A stretch of DNA of 64,000 nt from Paracoccaceae bacterium (GTDB lineage Bacteria > Pseudomonadota > Alphaproteobacteria > Rhodobacterales > Rhodobacteraceae). Shown here one piece after another: positions 19,007 to 28,204 of the stretch. The stretch is from contig WLWX01000001.1 of assembly GCA_012103375.1 (NCBI GenBank), positions 2,146,492 to 2,210,491 on the forward strand, in the 5' to 3' direction. Below the pieces are notes generated by a model that did no database searches, had not been told where the DNA came from, and saw nothing but the letters and a program-made list of their open reading frames with translations. Each line of letters starts with the position of its first letter. Within the stretch, counting starts at the first letter, position 1. The position numbers and the translations under genes are program-made.

Positions 19007-20668
19007 TCAGGCGCTTTTCAGTGCCTTTACCGACGCCTGGGAGGCCAGTTTGCGCAGGCAATCCGCCAGCGACGCAAGGCTCAGCGGTTTGGCAAGGTGG
19101 TCGTTGAACCCGTCCGCTTCATATCCGGCCTCCTGATCGGGCATCGTGTTCGCGCTGAGCGCGACAACATAGAGCGGGGGCTTGCCGCATCGCGCCTCTT
19201 CCGCGCGCAGTTCTCGCAATGCCTCATCACCGTTCTTGATCGGCATCTTGATGTCGAACAGCCCGCCGTCAAATTCGTCCGTCAGCGCGGCCTCTAACGC
19301 CGCGGCCCCGTTTTCGACGAAGGTCAGGTCCACCATGGCGCCTTCCAGCATCGCGCTGAGTACGAAGCGGTTCATTGTGTTGTCTTCTGCAACCAGCAGG
19401 CGCAGCGGATGCGTCACCTCTCCAAATTCAATCGCGGGGCTGGCCTGATCCGTCTTTGTTGCGCCGGTGTCCAATGTGTGGACAAGCAGCCGAGCCTCGA
19501 AGATCGATCCGCCACCTTCGCTATCCGCAACGGTCAGCGTTCCGCCGTGCAGTTTGGCCAGGCGCCGGGCAATGGGCAGGCCCAGCCCGATGCCGGTCGC
19601 GAATTCTTCCGGGCTGTTCAGGGTTTCATATCGCTCAAAGATGGTTTGCTTGCGATCATCGGGAACACCGCAACCATTGTCGATTACACGGATGATAAGG
19701 GCCTGGCGTTCTTCTTCTTCCGGGGTGTCCGTGCCGATGGGTTCGTCGCTTTTGGCAAGCTCGACCGTGACCGCGACACTTCCCCGTTCGGTGAACTTCA
19801 GTGCGTTCGTGATCAGGTTTGTCACGATCTGGCGCAGCGCCTTGGCCGATCCGCGCACCTGAGGCAGATCGTGTTTCACACTCAGGGACAGGTCGATGCC
19901 ACGCTGCGTGGCCCGAAGCCTGTGCAGGCGAACAACTGCGTCCAGTTCGGCGACAACGTCGAACTGGTCCATCTCCAACCGCATTGCGCCCGCTTCGACC
20001 CGCGATAGATCCAGCATGTCATTGGTCAGCGAAAGCAGATGCTCGCCAGATTTCTGGATCACTTCGACCATGCGCAGTTGGTCGGCCGTCATCTGGGTAC
20101 GCGCCAGAACGTCCGCCATCCCAAGGATGCCATTCAGCGGATTGCGCACCTCATGGCTGATCGTGGCCAGAAACGTCGTCTTCGCGTCCGAGGCGGATTG
20201 CGCAGAATCGCGCGCTTGCTGCAACTGGGCGTTGACGTCGCGCAGCATCGATTCCGTCCGCTTGAGGTCCGTCAGATCGGTATGCGCCCCCAACAGCCGC
20301 TTGGGGGTGCCGTCGGCGTCGCGAATGGCGATCCCGCGACAGCGCACCGTAACCGTGTGCCCCTGCTTGTGGCGATATCGCACCATCTGGTCATAAGGGT
20401 GATCGGGGTCGGCACAATGGGCGGTGAAATTTGCAATCGCCGTGTCGAGGTCTTCCGGGAATATGATTTCTTGCCAGGCGTCTGCGCGGTGGGGCATTTC
20501 GTCCGGGTCATAGCCCAGCAATTCCCAGAACCGGTCACTGATCCATTCGTTTTCCTGCTTCTCAAGATCCCAATACCAAATGCCGTCCAGTGATCCGGCC
20601 TGCAAAAATTCGAACACCGAGGAATCCGACTGCACCAGGTCGTATAGTTCTTTCTGCAAGTAATTCAT
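19007..20668 (-). CDS. PAS-containing hybrid sensor histidine kinase
   Basis: The 553-residue soluble protein has an N-terminal PAS/PAC domain (about 15-140, with WYWDLEKQEN and YRHKQGHTVTV) and a HisKA dimerisation domain with phospho-acceptor H172 in ISHEVRNPLNG. An HATPase domain follows (N-box NLITNALKF; G-boxes DNGCGVPDDRKQ and GIGLGLPIARR). The receiver domain (about 415-535) has acidic pair VAEDN and phospho-acceptor Asp in FDIKMPIKNG. It has no membrane segment, so it senses a cytoplasmic signal. No partner response regulator is adjacent. It lies upstream of nothing obvious; fabI is transcribed toward it. Confidence 0.93.
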   Translation of the reverse strand: MNYLQKELYDLVQSDSSVFEFLQAGSLDGIWYWDLEKQENEWISDRFWELLGYDPDEMPHRADAWQEIIFPEDLDTAIANFTAHCADPDHPYDQMVRYRHKQGHTVTVRCRGIAIRDADGTPKRLLGAHTDLTDLKRTESMLRDVNAQLQQARDSAQSASDAKTTFLATISHEVRNPLNGILGMADVLARTQMTADQLRMVEVIQKSGEHLLSLTNDMLDLSRVEAGAMRLEMDQFDVVAELDAVVRLHRLRATQRGIDLSLSVKHDLPQVRGSAKALRQIVTNLITNALKFTERGSVAVTVELAKSDEPIGTDTPEEEERQALIIRVIDNGCGVPDDRKQTIFERYETLNSPEEFATGIGLGLPIARRLAKLHGGTLTVADSEGGGSIFEARLLVHTLDTGATKTDQASPAIEFGEVTHPLRLLVAEDNTMNRFVLSAMLEGAMVDLTFVENGAAALEAALTDEFDGGLFDIKMPIKNGDEALRELRAEEARCGKPPLYVVALSANTMPDQEAGYEADGFNDHLAKPLSLASLADCLRKLASQASVKALKSA

Positions 20669-20768
20669 GGCGTCTCAACCGTCCCCGCGTCTGAAATAAC
20701 GTGGGTGCAGATTGGGCTGATTAATCTGAAGGTTCCGTTAACTGCAGTCTTGCAGGAAAATCAGCCCC

Positions 20769-21557
20769 TTACAGGTTCTCGGGTTGCGCCATGCCCAGCA
20801 CGTGGAAGCCGCCGTCAACGTTAATAACCTCGCCCGTGGTGCAAGCCCCCTGATCGCTGCTCAGGTAGACTGCCGTGCCGCCGATTGCCTCCAACGTTGC
20901 ATTGGCGCGCAGGGGCGCGTTCAATTCGGTTGTCTTATAGGTCTTGTGCGCGCCACCGATGGCCGCCCCCGCCAGCGTCCGCATCGGCCCCGGAGAGATT
21001 GCGTTGACCCTGATCCCTTCGGGGCCAAGGTCATTTGCCAGATACCGGACCGAGCTTTCCAGCGCCGCCTTGGCGACCCCCATGACGTTATAAAACGGCG
21101 TCACGCGGTTGGAGCCGAGATAGGTCAGCGTGATGATCGACCCGCCATCGGTCATCAACGGTTGTGCTCGACGCGCCACATCGATCAGGGAATAACAGCT
21201 GATCGTCAGCGAATTGCGGAAATTGTCGCGGCTGGTGTTGATGAAACGCCCGGTCAATTCGGCCTTGTCCGAAAATGCGATGGCATGGATCAGGAAATCG
21301 AGCTTGCCCCATCGTTCGGAAATCTGCCCGAAGGCCGCATCCATCGAGGCATCGTCGGTCACATCCACATCGACCAGAAAATCCGACCCCAGGCTTTCGG
21401 CCAGCGGTGCGACACGCTTGCCGAATGCCTCTCCCTGATAGGAAAACGCCAGCTCGGCCCCTTCAGCGGCCAAAGATTGCGCGATGCCCCAGGCGATCGA
21501 GTGGTTGTTGGCCACACCCATCACCAGGCCGCGCTTTCCGTCCATCAAATTTGCCAT
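20769..21557 (-). CDS. fabI: Enoyl-ACP reductase (NADH), FabI
   Basis: The 262-residue SDR-fold enzyme has GVANNHSIAWGIA at the nucleotide-binding start. It has the FabI-specific Y-x6-K catalytic pair in YNVMGVAKAALE and the motif ISPGPMRTLA. It reduces trans-2-enoyl-ACP in each round of fatty acid synthesis and is the triclosan target in sensitive species. The ATG at 21557 gives the standard N-terminus MANLMDGKRG; an upstream in-frame start at 21608 lies in fabB and is rejected. It follows fabB by four bases, last gene of fabA-fabB-fabI. Confidence 0.96.
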   Translation of the reverse strand: MANLMDGKRGLVMGVANNHSIAWGIAQSLAAEGAELAFSYQGEAFGKRVAPLAESLGSDFLVDVDVTDDASMDAAFGQISERWGKLDFLIHAIAFSDKAELTGRFINTSRDNFRNSLTISCYSLIDVARRAQPLMTDGGSIITLTYLGSNRVTPFYNVMGVAKAALESSVRYLANDLGPEGIRVNAISPGPMRTLAGAAIGGAHKTYKTTELNAPLRANATLEAIGGTAVYLSSDQGACTTGEVINVDGGFHVLGMAQPENL

Positions 21558-21561
21558 GGGA

Positions 21562-22782
21562 TCACCCGTGATACTTGCTGACACAGAGCGTGGCGTTGGT
21601 GCCGCCAAACCCGAAGCTGTTGGACAAAACCGTCTCCAATTCAGCCGAACGCGGCTCGGTCACGATCTCTTCCGGCCTCAGCGCGGGGTCCAGTTCCGTC
21701 ACGTTGATCGAGGGCGTGATATAACTGCCCTGCATCATCAGCATGGAATAAATCGCCTCTTGCACGCCGGTTGCGCCCAGGCTGTGGCCGGTCATGGATT
21801 TGGTCGAACTGATTGGCGGGTGATCCTCGCCAAACACGCGCCGCACGGCCTGAACCTCGGTCACGTCGCCCGCCGGGGTCGAGGTGCCGTGCGCGTTGAT
21901 ATAATCCACCTTGCGGTCGCCAAGCGTGCTGATCGCCAGCTTCATCGAGCGTTCACCACCTTCACCCGAAGGCGCGACCATGTCGTGCCCGTCCGAGGTC
22001 GCGCCATAGCCCGTCACCTCACCATAGATCTTCGCGCCGCGCGCCTTGGCGTGTTCCAGTTCTTCCAGCACCACCATGCCGCCGCCGCCTGCGATGACGA
22101 ACCCGTCGCGGGTGGCGTCGAACGCGCGGGAGGCCAGTTCCGGCGTGTCGTTATACTTCGATGACATCGCGCCCATCGCGTCGAACAGGCAGGAAAGCGT
22201 CCAGTCAACTTCTTCCCCGCCGCCCGCAAAGACGACATCCTGCTTGCCCATCTGGATCTGCTCGACCCCGTTGCCGATGCAATGCAGCGACGTGGAACAG
22301 GCTGAGGTAATCGAATAGTTGATGCCCTTTATCTTGAACGGTGTCGCCAGACAGGCGCTTACGGTCGAGCTCATCCCGCGTGTGACCATGAATGGCCCCA
22401 TCCGCTTGGGCGCGCCTTTTTCGGTGACGATGTTATGCGCGATAAACAGGTTCGAGGTGCTGGGACCGCCCGACCCCGCAACCAGACCGGTGCGTTCGTT
22501 GCTGACCTCGGCCTCGGTCAGGCCGGAATCCGCAATCGCCTGTTCCATCGACAGATAGGCATAGGCCGCCGTAGGGCCCATGAAGCGAATGACGCGCTTG
22601 TCGATGTGATCTTCCAGCACGATATCGGGCTTACCGTGGATCTGGCTGCGAAAGCCGTGCTCGGCATAGTCCGGCGCGGCGGTGATGCCGGATTTGCCGA
22701 CCCGCAGTGCCGTATCAACCGTGGCAACATCGTTGCCGATGGCCGAAATGATCCCAATTCCTGTTACAACAACCCGACGCAT
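21562..22782 (-). CDS. fabB: 3-oxoacyl-ACP synthase I, FabB
   Basis: The 406-residue condensing enzyme has the active-site cysteine in [11 protein letters not shown], and histidines in [11 protein letters not shown] and [14 protein letters not shown] marks the KAS I/II group. Pairing with fabA identifies KAS I, which elongates the cis-unsaturated intermediates. [18 protein letters not shown] is the usual start. It sits 12 bp after fabA and 4 bp before fabI. Confidence 0.96.
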   Translation of the reverse strand: MRRVVVTGIGIISAIGNDVATVDTALRVGKSGITAAPDYAEHGFRSQIHGKPDIVLEDHIDKRVIRFMGPTAAYAYLSMEQAIADSGLTEAEVSNERTGLVAGSGGPSTSNLFIAHNIVTEKGAPKRMGPFMVTRGMSSTVSACLATPFKIKGINYSITSACSTSLHCIGNGVEQIQMGKQDVVFAGGGEEVDWTLSCLFDAMGAMSSKYNDTPELASRAFDATRDGFVIAGGGGMVVLEELEHAKARGAKIYGEVTGYGATSDGHDMVAPSGEGGERSMKLAISTLGDRKVDYINAHGTSTPAGDVTEVQAVRRVFGEDHPPISSTKSMTGHSLGATGVQEAIYSMLMMQGSYITPSINVTELDPALRPEEIVTEPRSAELETVLSNSFGFGGTNATLCVSKYHG

Positions 22783-22794
22783 TTGCGTTCCCCC

Positions 22795-23310
22795 TCAGGC
22801 TTCTGTCGGGGCGGCAAGACCGACCCGCATGTCTTTGACGGCGCACACCAATTCGCCGTCACATTCCACTTTGCCGTCCGCCACGCCCATCTTCAGGCGG
22901 CGGTCGATGACGCGGGTGAAATCGACTGTGTATTTCACCACTTTGTTCTCGGGGCGGATCATACCGGACAGCTTGACCTCGCCCGCGCCAAGCGCAAACC
23001 CCTGACCCTGCCAGCCCCGCCAGCCCAGGTTGAACCCGGTCAATTGCCACAAGCCATCCAGCTGCAAGCAGCCCGGCATGACGTTGTTGCCGGGAAAATG
23101 GCAGGGGAAAAACCAGATTTCGGGGAACAGATCCAACTCGGCCACGATATGGCCCTTGCCGTGTTCGCCGCCGTCGGCACTGACGTCCGTAATCCGGTCC
23201 ATCATCAGCATCGGCGGTTCGGGCAATTGCGCGTTGCCTTTGCCAAATAACTCTCCGCGCGCGCACTTCAACAGCGCGTCCTTGTCAAAACTGGTCGGAA
23301 AATCTGCCAT
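22795..23310 (-). CDS. fabA: 3-hydroxydecanoyl-ACP dehydratase/isomerase, FabA
   Basis: The 171-residue hot-dog protein has the catalytic histidine in CHFPGNNVMPGC and aspartate in LQLDGLWQL. It dehydrates 3-hydroxydecanoyl-ACP and isomerises trans-2 to cis-3, the entry to anaerobic-type unsaturated fatty acid synthesis. ATG 23310 gives the standard MADFPTSFDKDALL start. A longer frame to 23496 runs through the promoter region toward irr. First gene of the fabABI operon, divergent from irr. Confidence 0.96.
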   Translation of the reverse strand: MADFPTSFDKDALLKCARGELFGKGNAQLPEPPMLMMDRITDVSADGGEHGKGHIVAELDLFPEIWFFPCHFPGNNVMPGCLQLDGLWQLTGFNLGWRGWQGQGFALGAGEVKLSGMIRPENKVVKYTVDFTRVIDRRLKMGVADGKVECDGELVCAVKDMRVGLAAPTEA

Positions 23311-23429
23311 CCCTCGGGTCCGCCTTTCTTTTATTGCGGGGCGTGTCAAACCCGCGTCTAGCAGAGCGGTCCGCCGACTGGCAAGCGTGCCGCAAGGGCC
23401 GGGTTTTGGGGCGATCTGGCGAAAATCCA

Positions 23430-23459
23430 TTGAATCCAAGGGGGCGGGGCCGCTATATT
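23430..23459 (+). promoter_or_regulatory. Predicted sigma-70-type promoter of irr
   Basis: TTGAAT (23430-23435), an 18-base spacer and TATATT (23454-23459) end 26 bases upstream of the irr ATG, in the 175-bp divergent gap shared with fabA. Confidence 0.5.
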
Positions 23460-23485
23460 GCCTGCGAACAGCGGGATGAAGCGTG

Positions 23486-23902
23486 ATGGATGACATTTGG
23501 CAAGAACGCGGAGAGGCCTGGCTGGCCGGTGCCGGCCTGCGCCCAACGCGTCAGCGTGTCTCACTCGCCGCGCTGCTGATCGGTGACGGCAACGACCGGC
23601 ATGTGACGGCAGAAAGCCTCTATGGTTCGGTTCGGGACGAGGGGGAGGCCGTGTCCCTCGCCACTGTCTATAACACCCTGCGTGCCTTCTGCGACGCCGG
23701 GCTGATGCAAGAGGTGATGGTCGACGGGGCGAAAAGCTATTTCGACACCCGCACCGACGACCACCCGCATTTCTTCTGGGAGGATGAGGCACGGCTGACC
23801 GATGCCCCTGCGGAGGAGTTGAAGATCACTGCCCTGCCAGACGCGCCCGAGGGGGCCGAGATCGCGAAGGTGGATGTGGTTATTCGGTTGCGGAAGGTTT
23901 GA
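23486..23902 (+). CDS. irr: Irr-type Fur-family iron response regulator
   Basis: The 138-residue Fur-family protein has helix-turn-helix segment GLRPTRQRVSLAALL and recognition part VSLATVYNTLRAFCDAGLMQEV. The dimerisation domain has the short histidine motif DDHPHFFWEDE in place of the longer metal clusters of Fur. This arrangement, and divergence from fabA, match the alphaproteobacterial Irr, a haem-responsive regulator active under low iron. ATG at 23486; GTG at 23483 is an alternative. The haem-type HHH motif appears here as H-P-H, which is common in Rhodobacterales versions as far as I recall. Confidence 0.88.
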   Translation: MDDIWQERGEAWLAGAGLRPTRQRVSLAALLIGDGNDRHVTAESLYGSVRDEGEAVSLATVYNTLRAFCDAGLMQEVMVDGAKSYFDTRTDDHPHFFWEDEARLTDAPAEELKITALPDAPEGAEIAKVDVVIRLRKV

Positions 23903-23917
23903 GAAGCAGCGGCAGCT

Positions 23918-24346
23918 TTGTCCAATCGAATAGAACTATTTGCTCTGCAAAAAAGCTTGCGCCGTCATTGGCTGCTCGTATCTGCCCTATTGTTATTCGT
24001 CGGACTGTTCGCCGCATTTCTGGACCGTGAGCCTTTTGGGATGCCGGAAAAAGGCGCCGAAGAAAGTGAATTGATTGAGTGGTTGGTTGCTCGCGAGTAT
24101 ACGATAATTCCCGTGCACTCGGCCGCGACAAGTTACAACGCCGCGAAATCGGAACAACTTCGCGAGCCGAAATATCTAAACGAGTTTGCGAACAGAGACT
24201 CCAATGGAACTCTGTTCACAAAAAGAGCGACGTCGCTACGCAAGAGCCGTTTTTGTTGGTATACGCTTAGATTTGTGACATGGCGTTTGAACGCGCAGGA
24301 AAAGGTTGAAGAAATCCACTACTCTCGGTCGGTGTGTTTCTTTTAA
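23918..24346 (+). CDS. Hypothetical single-pass membrane protein
   Basis: The 142-residue frame opens with TTG 16 bp after irr. One strong membrane helix lies at about residues 18-35 (WLLVSALLLFVGLFAAF), followed by a soluble domain with WYTLRFVTWRLN and ending EIHYSRSVCFF. The region has clearly lower G+C than its neighbours, suggesting acquired DNA. The residue pattern looks protein-like, but I know no family. No ATG start exists near the N-terminus, so the 5' end is uncertain. Confidence 0.5.
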   Translation: MSNRIELFALQKSLRRHWLLVSALLLFVGLFAAFLDREPFGMPEKGAEESELIEWLVAREYTIIPVHSAATSYNAAKSEQLREPKYLNEFANRDSNGTLFTKRATSLRKSRFCWYTLRFVTWRLNAQEKVEEIHYSRSVCFF

Positions 24347-24431
24347 TTGACTGTCTGCGTCTGATGAGCGCGCGTTTGCAGCTCTAAAGCGTTTCGGCTT
24401 GAACCTGAATCGCGAGGGATTCCCTTGAGAC

Positions 24432-24649
24432 GATTGTGTTGAAAAACTCCGTTTTAGGGCCTGAACGATGATTTTTCTTTCCATGCAGCCCGATCCTAAA
24501 TTTTTGGCGCGGGGGTCGGCCCAAATCGCCTACATGCGCTCACGCGCAGCCATGCGCTGTCTCGTGGTCAAAGCTTTCCGACTATTTCGCTTCATAGGTT
24601 TTCGCAAGAAATCCGCGACGCTCTGATTTCGGAGTTTTTCAACACAATC
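24432..24649. mobile_element. 218-bp MITE, copy 3 (nested in IS630 copy 1)
   Basis: Same element as copies 1, 2 and 4. Flanked by duplicated AGAC (24428-24431 and 24650-24653). The uninterrupted IS630 copies have a single AGAC at this spot, proving the insertion. Confidence 0.95.
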
Positions 24650-24689
24650 AGACCTGATCTGTGATTCATCCTGTTTGGGAGGATGGATC

Positions 24690-25648
24690 ATGTCAGCACC
24701 TTTGCCATCTGCGCTTCGGATACGGTTTCAGAGATACATTGAAGAAGGGTTGAGCGGGCGCGCGGCGGCGTTGCGGTTGAAGCTGTCGCCTGCCACAGGC
24801 GCGCGGTGGGCGCGTCAGGTGAGGATGAAGGGTCATGCGGAACCTGCCCGGCAGGGACCGCCGCGCGGCAAGGGAAAGCTGGCTCCGCATCGGGAATTCT
24901 TTGAGGAGTTGATCGCACAAGACCCTGACATCACGCTCTTTGAGTTGCGTAATGCGCTGGCCGATGCAGAGGGTGTGCGGGTGCATCACTCCTCCATCGC
25001 CAACCTTCTGTCCCGGCTCGGCTTCACGTACAAAAAAAGTCGCTGGTCGCAACCGAGCGCCGCCGCGCCAAGGTAAGGCAGCAACGGGCCGACTGGTTCA
25101 GATACCGCTCGCCAGCCATTGCGACCTTTCCTGAGCGCGTTGTCTTTATTGACGAAACCGCAGTGAAGACAAACCTCACGCGCCTACGCGGCAGAGCCAA
25201 GCGCGGTAAGCGCCTGACGATGGATGCGCTCTTCGGAAGCTGGGGAACCCAAACCTTGATCGCGGGCCTGACCCAAGGCGCGCTGATCGCACCTTGGGTC
25301 ATCAAGGGAGCGATAGATGGCCCCGCCTTCGCGGCCTACATCCGCGAAGTGCTGGTCCCCGAGATCAACCCCGGCACTGTCGTCATTCTCGACAACCTGG
25401 CAACCCACCGGAATAAGGAGGCGACGCAGGCTTTACGCAATCACGGCTGCTGGTTCCTTTACCTGCCACCGTACTCGCCCGACCTGAATCCCATCGAGCA
25501 GGCCTTCTCTAAACTGAAAGCCCATTTGCGACGGATCGGGGCCAGGTCCTTTACCCAGGTCTTCGAAGCAATCGGAGCAATCTGCGATCTCTACGACCCA
25601 GTAGAATGCTGGAACTACTTTAAGGCCGCCGGATATGTCTCAGGTTAA
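24690..25648 (+). CDS. IS630-family transposase, two frames joined by -1 frameshift
   Basis: Frame 1 (ATG 24690 to stop 25076) holds the helix-turn-helix half, with EEGLSGRAAALRLKLSPATG. Frame 2 runs to 25648 and carries the DDE catalytic residues: FIDETAVK, ILDNLATHRNK and NPIEQAFSKLK. The frames overlap at a run of seven A (A AAA AAG in the -1 frame) after GFTY, a classic slippery site. The fusion is about 319 residues. It differs from copies 2 and 3 by Leu for Pro in MDALFGSWG. The coding region is intact, but the nested MITE separates it from the left end. Confidence 0.92.
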
Positions 25649-25695
25649 TGTCGAAACGCTTTAGTTACTCTCTTCGTAGTTACCAAATTTTTTTT

Positions 25696-25870
25696 CGTGC
25701 ACGGAATCAAGGCGAAGCCGCCGTGCACTCGCCAGCCCGTCCGGGCGGGTTGGCGAATGGTGAGGTTCGCGCTTCCTTCCGAGTTGACGGGAACACGCAA
25801 CCATCCAAGTGCCCCGAACTTCTGTCGAATCGCCAACCCCCGGGCTGTCAAGTGCACGGCTATCGTTGCG
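25696..25870 (+). repeat. Dispersed ~175-bp intergenic repeat, copy A
   Basis: It starts CGTGCACGGAATCAAGGCG and ends ACGGCTATCGTTGCG. An inverted homologue lies at 56796-56971 with the same order of conserved blocks, including CGCCAGCCCGTCCGGGCGGG. The GC-rich start can fold into stem-loops. No coding potential. The middle is diverged between copies, so it is old compared with the MITEs. Confidence 0.75.
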
Positions 25871-25902
25871 TTTGAAACGCTAAACGAGCCGGTTGCGCAT
25901 CT

Positions 25903-26769
25903 TCAAAACCACTTCCCTGGCTCCATCAGTCCCAGGTCCATCAGCTGCTGGCTGGTCCAGTCGAACCGCACCGATTTCGCCCAGTGAAACCCCTCAATCT
26001 CGAACGTACTTCCGGCGTTCGCCTTCAGCGCTTTGGCGGTGCGGAAGGACGCCACCGCCGCCGTCATGTTGTTGTGCCAGGGGCAGGCGAAGGTGTTCAT
26101 CTCGGCCACGCTCATCCGATGATCGGACAGCAGGCGCACGCCGGGTCCGGCGCGAAACAGGCCGATGCGGTCGATCCGGCGGCGCTTGGGGTGGGTGTGT
26201 TCCTCAAACCGCCATTTCAGACCGCCAAAAAAATCCAGCTGGCGTTCCTGAATGGCCCCTGCCGCGTCATGGCGGGCCAAAGCGTAATATCCGGCGCTGT
26301 CCAGATGCGCATCCTCCAGCGAGACCGCATTGGGCGCGGCCCCCAGATCGGCGGCGTATAGATCAACCACATAGGTCAGCATCGCGTCGCGGCGCTCCTC
26401 AACATGAAACGCCAGCATCTCAGCCACTGTGCGGCTTTCGCGGAATGGATAGAACAGATATTCGGCGTTGTAGCCGTAATAGAACCACGTTCCCGGTTTG
26501 GCCCGTGAAATCAACGGGTTCACGCCTGCCGGTGCAGCGTCCGCCGCGGCGGTGTTGTGGCCGATCACATGGACGATGTCGTCCAGGTCATCGGCAAGTT
26601 CCAGCGTTGGCGGGGCCAGAACCAGGACGCTGGCAAACCCACAGGCCAGATGGTGGCGGATGGTGCTGTCAACCTCGACCGGATCCTCGACCAGGATTAC
26701 CGCGACCGGCCCTTTTTGCAGGGCCGAGGCGTGCGAGCCGAGGAATGCCGGAATATCATCGTGGCGCAT
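25903..26769 (-). CDS. Conserved hypothetical protein, possibly glycosyltransferase family 2-like
   Basis: The 288-residue soluble protein opens MRHDDIPAFLGSHASAL and contains VILVEDPVEVDSTIRHHL, PGTWFYYGYNAEYLFYPF and the ending SQQLMDLGLMEPGKWF. The Rossmann-like opening and general layout recall short family 2 glycosyltransferases of alphaproteobacteria, but I see no clear DxD motif and do not claim a function. ATG 26769 is preferred to a TTG at 26805. It lies divergent from miaB with about 100 bp between. Confidence 0.6.
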   Translation of the reverse strand: MRHDDIPAFLGSHASALQKGPVAVILVEDPVEVDSTIRHHLACGFASVLVLAPPTLELADDLDDIVHVIGHNTAAADAAPAGVNPLISRAKPGTWFYYGYNAEYLFYPFRESRTVAEMLAFHVEERRDAMLTYVVDLYAADLGAAPNAVSLEDAHLDSAGYYALARHDAAGAIQERQLDFFGGLKWRFEEHTHPKRRRIDRIGLFRAGPGVRLLSDHRMSVAEMNTFACPWHNNMTAAVASFRTAKALKANAGSTFEIEGFHWAKSVRFDWTSQQLMDLGLMEPGKWF

Positions 26770-26870
26770 GACCAAAACGTCTAACGCGCTGGTCCGGCAA
26801 TGCAAGCCACGCCCGTTGCGGCGCGGCGCGCAGGCGTGTAGGACGCGACGGCCCGATCAGGATGTCTGAC

Positions 26871-28178
26871 ATGACCACGCAGAAGAAATTGTTCATCAAG
26901 ACCTACGGTTGCCAGATGAACGTCTACGACAGTGAACGGATGGCGGAAACGCTGGCCGGGCAGGGGTATGAGGCGACGGATCAGGCGGCCGAGGCGGATA
27001 TGATCCTGCTCAACACATGCCACATCCGCGAAAAAGCGGCTGAGAAGGTGTATTCCGAACTGGGCCGCCTGCGCCCGTTGAAAGACGCCAAGCCGGATCT
27101 GACAATCGGTGTGGCGGGCTGTGTGGCGCAGGCTGAGGGGGCCGAGATCATGGCCCGCCAGCCGCTGGTTGATCTGGTCGTCGGGCCGCAAAGCTATCAC
27201 CGCCTGCCGGAATTGGAGGCCAAGGCGCGCAGCGGTGCGCCGGCGCTCGACACAGACTTCCCCGAGGAAGACAAGTTCGATCACATGCGTGGCCCGCGCG
27301 CCGCCCGTGGCCCGACCGCCTTCCTGACCGTGCAGGAAGGTTGCGACAAGTTCTGTGCCTTTTGCGTGGTCCCATACACGCGCGGGGCCGAAGCCTCCCG
27401 CCCCGCCGACAAGGTGATGGCCGAGGCTCGTGATCTGGTCACACGCGGCGTGCGTGAAATCACCCTGCTGGGTCAGAACGTGAACGCCTATGTCGATGCG
27501 GACGGGGTGAAGCTGGCAACGCTGATCCGGCGTCTGGCGAAGGTTGACGGGTTGGAGCGTATTCGCTTCACCACCAGCCACCCCAACGATATGTCCGATG
27601 ATCTGATCGCCGCCCATGGCGAGGTTGAGAAGCTGATGCCCTATCTGCATTTGCCGGTTCAGTCAGGCAGCGACAAGATCCTGAAAGCGATGAACCGACG
27701 CCACACCGCCGAGCATTATATCCGCCTGATCGAACGCATCCGCGCCGCCCGCCCTGATCTGTTGCTGAGCGGTGATTTCATCACCGGCTTCCCAGGAGAG
27801 AGTGAGGCGGATTTCGCCGACACCTTGGCGCTGGTTGAAACGGTCGGCTATGGGCAAGCCTATTCATTCAAATACTCCGCCCGCCCCGGCACCCCCGCCG
27901 CTGATCGCACTGAGGTGCCCGCGGCCGAGAAGGCTGACCGCCTGGCACGCCTGCAAGCGCTGTTGGGGCGCCAGAAAAAAGAGGCGCAGGATGCGATGGT
28001 CGGGCGCGACGTGTCGGTTCTATTCGAAAAACCGGGGCGGCTGGCCGGACAGATGGTCGGCAAGTCCGAGTATCTTCACGCGGTCTTTGCGGACACAACG
28101 GCAAAGGTGGGTGACATCCGCAAATTGCGCATAACGCAAAGCTCTGCGAATTCGCTTGGCGGAGAAGTTGCAACCTAG
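26871..28178 (+). CDS. miaB: tRNA-2-methylthio-N6-dimethylallyladenosine synthase MiaB
   Basis: The 435-residue methylthiotransferase has an N-terminal UPF0004 domain with cluster cysteines in YGCQMN, NTCHIRE and VAGCVAQ. The radical-SAM core motif is CDKFCAFC, and a C-terminal TRAM domain follows. It adds the 2-methylthio group to i6A37 of tRNAs, using two [4Fe-4S] clusters and SAM. ATG 26871 has AGGA nine bases upstream; ATG 26862 is an alternative. An IS630 has landed 26 bp after the stop, between the gene and a strong terminator hairpin now at 29337. Intact. Confidence 0.95.
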   Translation: MTTQKKLFIKTYGCQMNVYDSERMAETLAGQGYEATDQAAEADMILLNTCHIREKAAEKVYSELGRLRPLKDAKPDLTIGVAGCVAQAEGAEIMARQPLVDLVVGPQSYHRLPELEAKARSGAPALDTDFPEEDKFDHMRGPRAARGPTAFLTVQEGCDKFCAFCVVPYTRGAEASRPADKVMAEARDLVTRGVREITLLGQNVNAYVDADGVKLATLIRRLAKVDGLERIRFTTSHPNDMSDDLIAAHGEVEKLMPYLHLPVQSGSDKILKAMNRRHTAEHYIRLIERIRAARPDLLLSGDFITGFPGESEADFADTLALVETVGYGQAYSFKYSARPGTPAADRTEVPAAEKADRLARLQALLGRQKKEAQDAMVGRDVSVLFEKPGRLAGQMVGKSEYLHAVFADTTAKVGDIRKLRITQSSANSLGGEVAT

Positions 28179-28204
28179 GGTTGTATTGCGTCAAAAATGT
28201 GCTA

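Larger units (their letters stand above)
24387..25661 (+). mobile_element. IS630-family element, copy 1 (1053 bp plus nested MITE)
   Basis: The ends read AAGCGTTTCGGCTTGAACC and, inverted, AAGCGTTTCGACATTAACC. TA dinucleotides flank both sides (24385-24386 and 25662-25663), the IS630/Tc1-mariner target rule. A 218-bp MITE lies between the left end and the transposase start. Without the MITE and its 4-bp duplication the length is 1053 bp, equal to copies 2 and 3. Confidence 0.95.
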
